Origin: Caballeronia sp031450805
GTDB lineage: Bacteria > Pseudomonadota > Gammaproteobacteria > Burkholderiales > Burkholderiaceae
DNA length: 64,000 nucleotides
NCBI RefSeq assembly: GCF_031450805.1
Contig: NZ_JARTVY010000003.1
Coordinates: forward strand, 186,001-250,000
Reading direction: 5' to 3'
Numbering within the stretch: position 1 is the first letter of the stretch; each line of letters opens with the position of its first letter. The position numbers and the translations under genes are program-made. Positions 24,849 to 34,520 of the stretch are shown here, in pieces. Below the pieces are notes generated by a model. That model saw nothing but the letters and a program-made list of their open reading frames with translations. It was not told the origin of the DNA and did no database searches.

Positions 24849-26574
24849 ATGGCTACTGACCCTACGCCTCCGCCTCTTGCCGAGGATTACCAAGCCGTTT
24901 TTTCGATTTTCCCGAGCCCTTGTCTTTTGGTGCGTGCGGACGACGCGTTCACCATCGTCGACGTCAATGATGCATATCTGCGCGAAACGGCGAGTGCGCG
25001 GTCGGCACTAATAGGGCTTCCCATCTTCGACGCGTTCCCGGACAACCCTGCAGACCCAACGGCTCGATCGACTGAACTACTGGGAGACTCACTCCGCCGC
25101 GTCGTTAAGCACCGTCGACCCGATGCAATGGCATTGCAGAAGTACGACGTGCCCGACCACCTTTCGAGGAACGGCGGGTTCCTAGAGCGCTACTGGAGTC
25201 CAATTAACGTACCGATCTTGCGATCGGACGGTTCGGTCGCCTTAATCCTGCACCGGGTCGAGAATGTTACTGATTTCGTAAATGATGTCCTACGTTCGTC
25301 CGGGGCGTCTAAGGTCCAGTCGGCCAAGTGGCTCGAAAGCGAGTCAGAACTGATCCGACGCAGCCGTCAGCTAAGCAACGCAAATACCGAGCTTCGTCGG
25401 GTCAGCGAGGAAGCGCTAGCACTTGCCGCCCGCCTAAAAGACGACAGCGAGAGAAAGGATGAATTCCTGGCGATGCTGGGGCACGAGCTGCGCAATCCGT
25501 TGGCTGGGGTTGCCTCTGCGTTCGAATTGATCCGTCGAAGCGACGCCAATGCAAGCGTTCCTCCCGAGATCGTCGCAGTCGTTCATCGGCAAATAACGAC
25601 GTTGACGAGACTGGTCGACGACTTGCTCGATGCCTCGCGCGTTTCACGGGGAGCGATCGAGTTAAAGCGCGATGTCGTCGACTTGCGCATGGTGGTAGAG
25701 ACGGCCGCTTATTCGGTGCGGCGCGACTTCGAGATCAAACGTCATACGCTGAACATCAACATATCGCCAGGCGATTATTCGCTGATTGGCGACGACGCCC
25801 GACTGCAGCAGGTCGTCGCGAACCTCCTAGCTAATGCGGTGAAGTACACGGATGCCGGTGGCGAGATCGAGGTCCGCCTGAAAGCGGAATGTTCAAAAAG
25901 TAGTCGGCGCGCGCGACTGACCGTTTCCGACAATGGCCGTGGCATTCCCGCGGAGTACCTTGAAACCATCATCGAATTATTCTCGCAAGTCAATACGACG
26001 GTGGACCGGTCTGAAGGGCCTGGGGATCGGGCTGAATCTGGCGCGACGATTAGTCGAACTGCATGGCGGAACGATCCAGGCGCAGTCGCGCGGTGAGGGG
26101 CATGGTAGCGAGTTCGTCGTTCAACTGCCCTTGGCTGATCAGTCGGCGGTCCGATCAAAGGTTCTCGAACCACAGGCGAACCAAAGTCCAGCGCAAGCCT
26201 TGAACGTCTTGCTCGTCGAAGACAATGACGACGTCAGGTTGGCTACCGCAGCAATGCTTGACGAAATTGGGTATCGGGTCACGACCGCCAGTAACGGCTC
26301 AGAGGCGCTCGAAGCGATGGCGTCAGGCGAATCGCAGGTCGCTATTGTGGACATAGGACTGCCGGATATGGATGGCTTCGATGTAGCCAAGCAGGCCCGC
26401 AGCCGTCTAGGTGCAGCTTGCCCCCTTCTAATCGCGCTGAGCGGCTATAGCGGCCCTGAGGTGACCGAAAAGTCCGTCGCGAGCGGCTTCAACAGCGTCT
26501 TCGTCAAGCCGGTCGATGTTTCGCTGCTTCAACGGACTATTAATGAGGGTTGCCCGCCCATCTCCGCCCTGTGA
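24849..26574 (+). pseudogene. PAS hybrid histidine kinase, frameshifted in the ATPase domain
   Basis: From the ATG at 24849 there is a PAS-like sensor (about residues 15-140), a HisKA domain with the phospho-acceptor in EFLAMLGHELRNPL (His212), and an HATPase with N-box VVANLLANAVKYTD and G1-box VSDNGRGIPAEY. Near 26020, at a run of G residues, two bases are missing, so the G2-box GLGIGLNLARRLVELHGG and the receiver domain continue in the other frame to 26574. The receiver has Asp in VAIVDIGLPDMDG and Lys in VFVKPVD. As read, the protein would end without a complete ATP lid. A sequencing error at the G-run is possible. It is a paralogue of the intact kinase at 30230. Confidence 0.85.
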
Positions 26575-26946
26575 GGCATGCTGGAATGAAGTTGATGAAA
26601 CCAAGAAGGTTCAGCCTAGCGAGTAGCGCCGCCGAGGGAAATCCGCAGCAGGCCCGTGCTTAGTCGGACAGCCCGTGAGGAGCCGGCTAACTGGGCTGAC
26701 GACTAACGGTAATGCGGCCTTTTTATGTACGGACGAAACGTCTGCCGCGCCGATAGTTGCTGCGGTGATACGAGCGCGTTGGTCGCGAAGAGCGCAGACA
26801 AGCGCGGCGAGCGGCGCCGGCACATAGCAATTCAGGTCGGTGCCCGTCACGCGCACTTGCAGGGATTTGTACACCATAGACATTTGACTTGCTTTCGCGC
26901 AGCGCGGCCAGTGCACGGGTGAGCGCGGGAATGTGAGGGGGCAGGC

Positions 26947-26975
26947 AAAAAACCCCGCCTAGACCTAGGACGGGG
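26947..26975 (-). terminator. Terminator-like hairpin, minus strand
   Basis: On the minus strand, CCCCGTCCT and AGGCGGGG pair with one bulge and are followed by TTTTTT (A-run at 26947-26952 on plus). It is a strong Rho-independent terminator shape, with no recognisable gene upstream of it. Confidence 0.6.
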
Positions 26976-27046
26976 CGAATCCTTGAATCCACGATGCGTC
27001 CCGCCAGGGGACGCAGTATTAGCTTAGGCAGAAATCCGGCGAATAC

Positions 27047-27079
27047 AAGAAAAAGCCCGCGCTCAGGGCAGCGGCGGGC
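27047..27079 (-). terminator. Terminator-like hairpin, minus strand
   Basis: The minus-strand stem GCCCGCC/GCGGGC closes a loop and is followed by a T-rich run (plus-strand AGAAAAAG at 27047-27054). It is similar in sequence, including the bases after the stem, to the hairpin at 27305. Confidence 0.55.
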
Positions 27080-27304
27080 CAATGCCTACCGTCTGCCGAG
27101 AAAACAGGCGACGAGGAGTAGACCCCTGTGATCAGCTATCTTCATACATGATTTTCAGGTCATCCCCATGCACAGGCCTGCTGCAACAGACCAATAAACG
27201 TCGTTTATGGACCGCCCAGTTCCGGACGTGCACCCCGGGCACATGCTCGTGCGGCCTTGCCCCAAAGAGAGAAGCGGCACGAAAACCGACGGCAACAAGA
27301 AGAA

Positions 27305-27324
27305 GCCCGCGGACAGGCGCGGGC
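27305..27324 (-). terminator. Terminator-like hairpin, minus strand
   Basis: GCCCGCG-GACAG-GCGCGGGC is an almost perfect stem. On the minus strand it is followed by TTCTTCTTGTTG. The stem and tail resemble those of the hairpin at 27047-27079, suggesting a duplicated intergenic segment. Confidence 0.5.
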
Positions 27325-28138
27325 AAAAGGTTGCGTGCAACGAGAGAGGGCACGCATAAGCAGCATAGGCGTTGGCGCGGTAAGTAAGCAACGATAAAGG
27401 TGAATGCTCGCCGCGCTCGTCATTTTCCAGTTCTACCCCTAAGCGTGTACACGCACTTACCGGAAGCGCGCGGCATTTCAACCGCTCCGGCTTCCGTCGT
27501 CACGAACGCGACCATCCGCCTCGGCGACCGCGCTGATAGCTCATCGATTCTACGCGGCCGAGGTCGCCGGCTTCTCCGCCGGCGATCGCCTCGAGTATCG
27601 CCCGGTCCCGCTTTTTCTCGGCTTGGGCGCCACGCTGTTCTCAATGGAAGGCAGGCGCACCGCATCCCTACGCGACGATTCCTGGAAGGCATTGGCCACC
27701 ACTCGGCTCACGGCCGCGCTCTGCGCGCGTCGTCGCGGATCACTCCACCAAGCGCGCTTGACGAAGCGTGCATCATGCTCCCGCAACCATCGCGCAAAAA
27801 TTACCTTCTAAGGACTCTGTACATTGCTCTGCGCGATGCAAGTCGGTAAGCAACGTTCCCTCAGGTCCAAGTCGTGAATCGTCTGATATTCCGGTAGATT
27901 TTGCTTAGTTGTAGCTCTGTACCTGATGGAGTGACTATTAATGACCTCATCGCTATGAGGCCGCAACGAAATCTCCGAGAAACTTTGCTATATCGAAGCG
28001 CGAAGGAGTACTTCATTCTCCTTTCTATAAATCATAAGAAAGCTCGTTACTATTTATTAGATGTTACATTTAGAAACGTTCAACGGGTTATATGACCAAT
28101 ATACTTCGGTTTCCTCACCGGATGCCGAATTTATTGCC

Positions 28139-29542
28139 ATGTTCAAGCCGTTGCCGACCCTTTCCGTTCGTACTTCTTACCTTGACGCGATAGCTCCCTT
28201 GAGCGGCGCCAAAGCCTCGCGTAGAAGCTTCCTGTCTCTGATAATGGCAGGCGCAGGCAGTGCCGCTTTGGCCGCATGCGGCGGCGGCAGCGAAACCATG
28301 TCTGCCGATAGCGTCGTGAACGCTCAGGCCGTCGCCAAGAGCGCCTCGGCGAGCGGAACCGTCATTCCCCCGGCCGCATCCATTACGGACAGCGCAGGCG
28401 CCGTGTGGACGCTCGTCGGCGGCCGCGTGAATCGCAACGGCGCCGGCGTCGCGACCGGTTCGCCTGCCGCGCTCACCACGATCCTCTATTACAACGGCGC
28501 GATCTACGCCAAGAACTCCGCCGGTACGTGGTTCAAGAACGGCAGCCCGTGGCAGAACGTCGGCACCACGGACCCGCGCGGCGTGGCGTCGGCGGCGGCA
28601 GCGGTCACGTCCAATTCGAAGTTCTACGGCATCAACGGCCACCTCGCTTACGGCTCGGGCATCTACAAGACGATGTCGGCGGCCGCGCAGCTCGCGATCC
28701 TCAAGGATCTCGGCGTGACCAACTATCGCGCGGACGTCGCCGATGCAGGCATGGCGAAGACGGTCGCGGCTGCGCTAACCGGCGCGTTCAAGGGCAGCGG
28801 CGTGTCGATTCTCCCGGTGCTGAACCCGCTTTCATGCGGCTGGAACACGTCGCTCAGCGAAGCGTCGGCCTACACGCTTGGCTACAACCTCGCGACGGGC
28901 GTCACGACGCAGCTCAAGGGCCTTGTGTCGCACATCGAGTGCGGCAACGAACTCGACGTTCCGCTGAAGATCAGCGGCGACGGCAGCAGCGCAGCAAACT
29001 GGAGCGCCTCGGCGTGGCCGTCGCTGCGCGGCGTACTTCGCGGCATGATCGACGGCGTGCGCGCGATCGACCCGTCGATCAAGTGCGGCGTGGGCACTGG
29101 TATTCCGCTGTCCTACCGCGCGCTGCAGATGCTGTGGAACGGCGTGTCGCCGAACGGCACGACCAACGGCGTGAGCGGCGCAGCATCGCTTCGCTGGGAC
29201 TTCACCTGCTATCACTGGTATGAGAGCTCGGGCGACATGCTGTGCGGCTGGCAGAACAGCAAGTGCTACGACGTGCTTCAGGCGCTGAAGGATTCGTTCG
29301 GTGTGCCGATCTGGTTGACGGAGTGGGGCTGGAACGCGCAGAAGGACACGATGGACCAGAAGAACGCGTACATTCCGAAGGCGCTGGCCGAGTACCGCTC
29401 GCTGAAGGACAAGTACAACATCGAATCGATCATGATGTACGCGGTCATCGACGACAACTACGGTCTCATCGCCGGCGATGGCGTGACGAAGCGCGCATCG
29501 TATGACCTCTTTAAGAACTTCGTGAAGGCGAACCCAGTTTGA
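28139..29542 (+). CDS. Clan GH-A glycoside hydrolase-like Tat lipoprotein
   Basis: This encodes 467 residues from the ATG at 28139. The N-terminus has a twin-arginine motif (KASRRSFLSL) and a hydrophobic stretch ending in the lipobox ALAAC (before GGGSE), so it is a Tat-exported lipoprotein. Residues about 80-145 form a small beta-rich domain (WTLVGGRVNRNG, with ILYYNGAIYAKNS). The rest is a TIM barrel with clan GH-A catalytic residues: acid/base Glu271 in IECGNELDV and nucleophile Glu395 in IWLTEWGW. It resembles GH39/GH5-type enzymes acting on polysaccharide; the substrate is unknown. A surface or biofilm polysaccharide role is an inference, and no polysaccharide operon is adjacent. Confidence 0.78.
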   Translation: MFKPLPTLSVRTSYLDAIAPLSGAKASRRSFLSLIMAGAGSAALAACGGGSETMSADSVVNAQAVAKSASASGTVIPPAASITDSAGAVWTLVGGRVNRNGAGVATGSPAALTTILYYNGAIYAKNSAGTWFKNGSPWQNVGTTDPRGVASAAAAVTSNSKFYGINGHLAYGSGIYKTMSAAAQLAILKDLGVTNYRADVADAGMAKTVAAALTGAFKGSGVSILPVLNPLSCGWNTSLSEASAYTLGYNLATGVTTQLKGLVSHIECGNELDVPLKISGDGSSAANWSASAWPSLRGVLRGMIDGVRAIDPSIKCGVGTGIPLSYRALQMLWNGVSPNGTTNGVSGAASLRWDFTCYHWYESSGDMLCGWQNSKCYDVLQALKDSFGVPIWLTEWGWNAQKDTMDQKNAYIPKALAEYRSLKDKYNIESIMMYAVIDDNYGLIAGDGVTKRASYDLFKNFVKANPV

Positions 29543-29716
29543 GCCGGTCGCTTGCGGCAACCGCCTGCGGCTTTCCAGATCCGGTGCCTCTCCACTAATC
29601 GAACGCGATAGGAGGAGAGCCCCTTAATTGTTGAAAAGATGTGTCTCGGTGGAGGCGTTGGGCTCCTGCTTTTTTTTCGCACTTTGCACTGCTTACGCAC
29701 TCTAACAATCTTCACA

Positions 29717-30043
29717 ATGACTGTAGACGCCGTAGCGATGAAGCACGCAAGTAACGACTTGATGGCGATCCGTGAACTGAACTTGTCGTATCTGCAGTTC
29801 GCACAGCGTGTCCTAGCCTCAAGCCGGGAGGCCGCAGTGCAGTTAGGCCTGTCGACGCAGGTGGCCGACGCGTTGGCGCGACTGTCGCCGGCGCAGCTTG
29901 CGAAGCTCGCGTCATCGTCGCAGCTCCTTTGTTTGTTCCGCCTCGGTCCCGATGCGATGCTGGGCGCGTTCATTAGTCGCAACGAGGAGCCCGTTAGGTC
30001 GCGCGTCCTGGGCGACGCCGCTACAGAGACTTCCGTGTTATGA
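29717..30043 (+). CDS. flhD: FlhD-family flagellar transcriptional activator (orphan)
   Basis: This encodes 108 residues from the ATG at 29717; ATG 29738 is an alternative, and neither has a clear ribosome-binding site. The FlhD core is unmistakable: IRELNLSYLQFAQRVL, then LGLSTQVADALARLSPAQLA and KLASSSQLLCLFRLG. In the known system FlhD forms a complex with FlhC that activates flagellar class II genes. No flhC follows; the next gene is a convergent hybrid kinase. It may be an accessory paralogue that partners with a core FlhC or regulates non-flagellar genes. Confidence 0.85.
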   Translation: MTVDAVAMKHASNDLMAIRELNLSYLQFAQRVLASSREAAVQLGLSTQVADALARLSPAQLAKLASSSQLLCLFRLGPDAMLGAFISRNEEPVRSRVLGDAATETSVL

Positions 30044-30229
30044 CCGCCGGGGAGAGTAGAGTCGTCCGCCCTCGCAGGTGGCACGTTCGACAAGTATGGA
30101 AGTCGTCGCCCATCGCAAGCCAGCTCGGCGGTAACAAAGCAGGCGACTTTGTATTCCCAACACAAGCCGCATCACCGACGGTCCGCGCAGGCGTTCGCTG
30201 AATCGGCTGATCGCTAGCCACGCGCGCTT

Positions 30230-32860
30230 CTACTCCGTCATTCTTGGATTACATCTTTGTAGCAGGAGGAGTAGGGCGTTAATGTCGACTGGCTTGACGA
30301 AGTGATGATCGAACCCTGCCGTCTGCGCTTTCAAACGGTCTTCGGCCTGGCCGTAGCCGGTGATCGCAATCAAAACGGGTGTCTTCTGCCCTTTGCCGCG
30401 AAGACGCCCCGCCAATTCATAACCGTCCATTTCGGGCAGACCAATATCAAGCAAAGCCACGTCGGCGTTAAAGGTCGACGATCGCTCCAACGCTTCAGTG
30501 GATGCATAGCATACGCAGCTCAAGTGACCCTCCGCCTCGCAAACCAGCGAGAGCGAATCCGCCGCGTCCCGGTTGTCGTCCACAATCAGAATACGAAGGG
30601 AGACCGGTCGGTGCGCAGATGCGTCTCGTGTTTCAGTGGCGTGTGACGGCTGCACCTGCGGGCTCATTCGTGGGAAACGTAGCGTGACGGTAGTGCCCCT
30701 TCCTGGTCCGGCGCTTTCGATATGAATGGAGCCCTCGTGCATTTTGACTAGCTTGCGCACCAAGGATAGGCCGATGCCCAGGCCGCCCTTTGCTCGATCA
30801 AGGGTGCGCTCGCCCTGCGAAAACAGGTCGAAGATCCTGGGAAGCAGGTCGGGCGAGATCCCCGCGCCAGTGTCCGCGATTACGACACTGACGAATTCCT
30901 GGTCCGCCGACGCGTGGATCTCAATGCGTCCTCCTTCCGGCGTGTATTTGCAAGCATTGTTTAAGATATTGACGAGGATTTGCGCCATACGGGTCGCATC
31001 TCCGCAGACCCAGACGGTGTCTCTAGGAACATCGACGGTCAAAGTCTGCTTTTGCTCTTGCACTTGGGGCGCGACCGATTCCACGGCGCCATAGACGACT
31101 GTGCCGATCAAGATTGGTTCGCGTTTCAAAACAATACGACCTTGGGTGATGCGCGAAACCTCAAGGAGGTCGTCAACGAGCCTGGTCAAGTGGCTGATCT
31201 GCCGATCCATGGTCGCTATCAGTTCTTGCGGATCGCCTGCGGATGAACCGCGGCCAAGTAGCGTTACTACGGTCCTAAGTGGAGCGAGAGGGTTCCGCAG
31301 TTCATGGGCAAGCATGGCCAGAAATTCGTCTTTACGCCGATCTGCGTCAAGCAGGGCGAGTTCCATGCGTTTTCGCGCACTTGTGTCGGACACGCTGGCA
31401 ACGATGACATCAGCGCTACCGTCCTGTCCCCGTTGAAGCGCAGCGCTCCCGTTCATCCAGTGCTCCTCTCCGGAAACAAGCACGCGCACTTCGAAGCTGA
31501 CGGAATCCTCCTGGTTCGCCGTCAGCCGCGTAATCGCTTGTTCGAGCACCGGTCGATCTTCCGCGCGAACGTGGGCCATCGCGTCGGCGTAGGACATTTC
31601 CGTGTTCGACGTCGGACTTGCCATGGACCCACCTCGGCTTGGCGCTTCGATGGAAAGGACATAACTTCCGAGATCGAGCGTGACGATCGTTATGCTTGCA
31701 GCCTTGGTCGCCACCGCCAGCCGAATGTTGCGCGCGTCGCTGATCGCTTGAGCTCGGCGCCGCTCGGTAACATCAATGGTCGTGCCGAACCATTCGTGCA
31801 GCCCGCCGCGTTCATCGCATAACGGCACAGCCCTCGCGTACATCGTCCGATATGCGCCATCCTGCCTGCGCATCCGGAAAGTGGTGTCGCGCGGTCCGAG
31901 CTCACGCAGCGCCTGTCGCCATGTCTTGCTGAGACTATCGCGGTCCGCAGGATGCACAAGGTCCATCCATCCGTGCCCAACAAGGCGGTCGGTCGGTAAG
32001 CCAGTGAAAGATTCCCACTCGCCCTCGATGGGCTGCATTTCTCCGTTGGCGTCGGCGGACCAAACCAGCGCACCGGCCGCTCGCGCCAACTCACGGTAGC
32101 GCCGCTCGCTTTGACGAACGCTTGCCTCCGCCGCGCGGACGGTCGAAATGTCGAAGGTTACCCCAAAGACCAGCGAACCAGCGGACTCCGATTGCGCTTG
32201 AGCGTGAGCACGCATCCGTAACCACCTCGTCGCGCCACTATCGGTGGAAATCGGGAAGTCCACTTCGAAGGGGGCGCCTCGTGCGATCCCGGCAGTGACC
32301 TCGTCCGAGAATCGTTCACGGTCATCCGAACGCACCTTTTGCCATAGCAGACTGAGCGGCACTGTCCGCTCCGCCTCCTCAATGTTGTACAGGCGGCAGA
32401 CGACAGGCGTTACGCGGGCTGTGCCCGTTCCAAGGTCCCATTCCCATGCGCCGATCTGGGCCGCCTCAAAAGCCGACAGCAACCGCGCTTCGCTTTGTTC
32501 GTAGAGTTGCCACGCCAGTTTGCACTCGTGGACGTCAACAGCAACGACTGAAACCGTTGCATTCGTCCCTTCGGCACCATCGGCCAACTGCAAGTGCAGG
32601 CAATGCCACCGTAATTCGCCATCGTGCCGGCGCAAACGCGCGTGGACGTCTAGTCCAAGCCGGTCGCGGCTGAGTGTGAACAAAGCGGACTCGACCGCCG
32701 CCACGTCGTCCAACGCCAACAACTGGTACCACGAGCCCGCCTCGGTAAGCCCTAGGCCACTATAGAGCCGTGCCCATCGATTTATGTAAGTGAGTTTACC
32801 GGTGCTGTCAACCGTCCACACCAGCAGCGAAATCGAATCGATGATTCGAGGGATCGGCAT
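30230..32860 (-). CDS. Multi-PAS hybrid sensor histidine kinase
   Basis: This encodes 876 residues from the ATG at 32860 (MPIPRIIDSISLLVW); the frame is open 62 codons upstream. Order: four PAS/PAC-type sensor domains (about 1-110, 120-235, 240-365 and 380-500), HisKA with DEFLAMLAHELRNPL (His519), HATPase with ILVNILNNACKYTPEGG, ADTGAGIS and GGLGIGLSLVRKL, and a C-terminal receiver with VALLDIGLPEMDG (Asp805) and Lys in FVKPVD. There are no membrane segments, so it is a cytoplasmic sensor. It is intact, unlike its paralogue at 24849-26574. No cognate HTH regulator is adjacent; FlhD lies downstream, convergent. Confidence 0.93.
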   Translation of the reverse strand: MPIPRIIDSISLLVWTVDSTGKLTYINRWARLYSGLGLTEAGSWYQLLALDDVAAVESALFTLSRDRLGLDVHARLRRHDGELRWHCLHLQLADGAEGTNATVSVVAVDVHECKLAWQLYEQSEARLLSAFEAAQIGAWEWDLGTGTARVTPVVCRLYNIEEAERTVPLSLLWQKVRSDDRERFSDEVTAGIARGAPFEVDFPISTDSGATRWLRMRAHAQAQSESAGSLVFGVTFDISTVRAAEASVRQSERRYRELARAAGALVWSADANGEMQPIEGEWESFTGLPTDRLVGHGWMDLVHPADRDSLSKTWRQALRELGPRDTTFRMRRQDGAYRTMYARAVPLCDERGGLHEWFGTTIDVTERRRAQAISDARNIRLAVATKAASITIVTLDLGSYVLSIEAPSRGGSMASPTSNTEMSYADAMAHVRAEDRPVLEQAITRLTANQEDSVSFEVRVLVSGEEHWMNGSAALQRGQDGSADVIVASVSDTSARKRMELALLDADRRKDEFLAMLAHELRNPLAPLRTVVTLLGRGSSAGDPQELIATMDRQISHLTRLVDDLLEVSRITQGRIVLKREPILIGTVVYGAVESVAPQVQEQKQTLTVDVPRDTVWVCGDATRMAQILVNILNNACKYTPEGGRIEIHASADQEFVSVVIADTGAGISPDLLPRIFDLFSQGERTLDRAKGGLGIGLSLVRKLVKMHEGSIHIESAGPGRGTTVTLRFPRMSPQVQPSHATETRDASAHRPVSLRILIVDDNRDAADSLSLVCEAEGHLSCVCYASTEALERSSTFNADVALLDIGLPEMDGYELAGRLRGKGQKTPVLIAITGYGQAEDRLKAQTAGFDHHFVKPVDINALLLLLQRCNPRMTE

Positions 32861-33046
32861 AACATGCGCTCCAAAATTGGCCAGCGGCAGCCGTCGACTC
32901 GCTGCAACCGAGGCAACGAACGATGTTTGCAGAAGCTTGCTGCGTTGCGGGCAACCTAATCTCGTCGCCCCTGGGAGCTCTCTTCGTCGCCAATACTTAT
33001 CGGCGGTTCCAGAAAGAAGTGGAACTTTGTGGCACCTCGCGTTCAC

Positions 33047-33374
33047 GGTCGCATCGAGCTACGTTGAGCGGCTAACCCTTGCCGTATATGTCCAAGCCGT
33101 TTCTTGTGGTCGGAACCACGCGCTGACGACTGTCCGCTCCCGGGCCGCGAGATTCAAATGGCCGCTTTTGGGCGATAAAACTAAAGAGCGGGCTGACGGA
33201 GCCCGTCCCACACTTGTCCCGCCGGACGTCTCTTGATGATGCGCCACCGGTCGATCTCGCGCGAGGCGCGCCAACGAGTCATCGGCGTTTGTCCACCATC
33301 CGCATCGCCGGGGCGTGTGACCGTGCGACAGGCAACCCGGTCAGGGCCCCGACCACCGAGCAGTTCAGTGTCGC
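33047..33374. other. Intergenic region, nothing recognised
   Basis: This is about 330 bases upstream of the hybrid kinase. No gene or clear hairpin was seen. It presumably contains the kinase promoter. Confidence 0.35.
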
Positions 33375-33557
33375 TCACGGCTTCCTAGGCACCTTCGCTC
33401 GACCGTTCAGGGTGTTTTCGAGCACCGCGGCAGAACGCCAATGGATTTCTGCCTTCTCCACGGTCAATTGCAATCCATTCGGTAGGCGCTTACTTTCTGC
33501 CGCGTCCCTCAGTACGTTGATCGCCGTCCGAAGGGCCAACTCGAGGTCGACGCTCAT
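33375..33557 (-). CDS. Short hypothetical protein
   Basis: This encodes 60 residues starting MSVDLELALRTAINVLRDAA. Its composition is that of a soluble helical protein with an NGLQLTVEKAEIHW strand. The ribosome-binding site is weak and the family is not recognised. It is kept because the residue pattern is more protein-like than in the opposite strand. Confidence 0.4.
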   Translation of the reverse strand: MSVDLELALRTAINVLRDAAESKRLPNGLQLTVEKAEIHWRSAAVLENTLNGRAKVPRKP

Positions 33558-33951
33558 ACTGCCATCTCACAACCGACGCAAGTGAAAAAGTGACCCATGA
33601 CCTGCGGGCAAAGCATCGGTTCAGTTTCGCGCGAAGCCAGACTTAAGTATGCTCTTTCTCGACCACATATTTGCATATCGGGCCAGCGGACCCCTCTGCC
33701 TGCAGTTCAACATCGCTTCGAACCATCGGTGCTACCTTTCCGCAAGCCGTCAAATTTCCAGCAGTGCTCCAAATGGGAATCGCTGACCAGGTCGGTCAGC
33801 GTGAGACGCTCAAATGCGATCAAAACTTTTGTGCGGCACAGTTCTTGCGCACTTCTTACGGGTTCGATCCGTTCAAAGGGTAAGGCAGTTGGCCTGCTCT
33901 CGATCGAGCAGTGGCGAAAACGCAGTCACGATTACGTAGGACTACGACGAA
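33558..33951. other. Intergenic region, nothing recognised
   Basis: This is about 390 bases with no supportable gene. It should contain the promoter of the small gene at 33952. Confidence 0.35.
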
Positions 33952-34248
33952 ATGGCACATATTAGGGGCAAGCGCCCAAAACTAGCTTTGTTTCCTACAA
34001 AAAGCGTCGTTCCCACACCCGGTGCCACAGAGGACGATTTTGTGATCTACGCGTCGTATCGCGGCAATAGCGCAAGTGGGTATTATGGCACCCTAAAAGT
34101 CGTGCGAACAACTGACGGTAAGTTGCTGTATCCGTTTGAAGGCGCTGAGCAGATTGGCCCGTTCGGCAGCATGGCCGATGCGATCAGCGCTGCGCATTTC
34201 CGCGGCGACATGATTGTGAACGGCGATTTGAAGAGTCCCGAACTGTAG
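33952..34248 (+). CDS. Small Burkholderia-type conserved protein (DUF6723-like?)
   Basis: This encodes 98 residues. The basic N-terminus is followed by a compact core: FVIYASYRGNSASGYYGTLK, VVRTTDGKLLYPFEGAEQIG, then a helix (SMADAISAAHF). I recall this pattern from short Burkholderiales proteins grouped as DUF6723, which cannot be verified here. No signal peptide is seen. The function is unknown; it is a single-gene unit. Confidence 0.65.
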   Translation: MAHIRGKRPKLALFPTKSVVPTPGATEDDFVIYASYRGNSASGYYGTLKVVRTTDGKLLYPFEGAEQIGPFGSMADAISAAHFRGDMIVNGDLKSPEL

Positions 34249-34520
34249 TGACGACAGGCCTTCGGTAGAGGACGAAGCAGAACGAAGGCCGCCTACAGAC
34301 AATCAGTACCTAATCGATGCATCTTGCCGGCTTCGTTGCCTTCGCTTTCATGCTTCAAAACTTCCGTTACAGCCAAGATCCGAAGTCTCCTACAGGAATC
34401 GCCAGGCTGCGTTCGAAAGTGCCTCGTCTGATCTGATACCGGGACCAGCATCGAACCGTTCCCCCAATTTCTCGAGACGAGAACAGTCGGGCGCTTAGGC
34501 GCGAAGGTGGAAATAGACAC

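Larger units (their letters stand above)
26575..28138. other. Gene-poor region with three minus-strand hairpins
   Basis: This is about 1.56 kb between the kinase pseudogene and the glycoside hydrolase gene. No reading frame here has recognisable domains. Three terminator-like hairpins oriented for the minus strand are listed separately. The last 250 bases (27890-28138) are markedly AT-rich and probably carry the promoter of the glycoside hydrolase gene. Confidence 0.45.

Noticed and set aside
26611..27082. Minus-strand frames among the hairpins
   Set aside because: They overlap terminator-like stems and each other and show no domain or ribosome-binding site.
28405..29223. 272-codon frame overlapping the glycoside hydrolase
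   Set aside because: It is extremely Arg-rich, an out-of-frame shadow of a GC-rich gene.
30021..30221. Possible flhC downstream of flhD
   Set aside because: The frames after flhD lack FlhC features, and the available minus-strand frame is only a short Cys-containing shadow.
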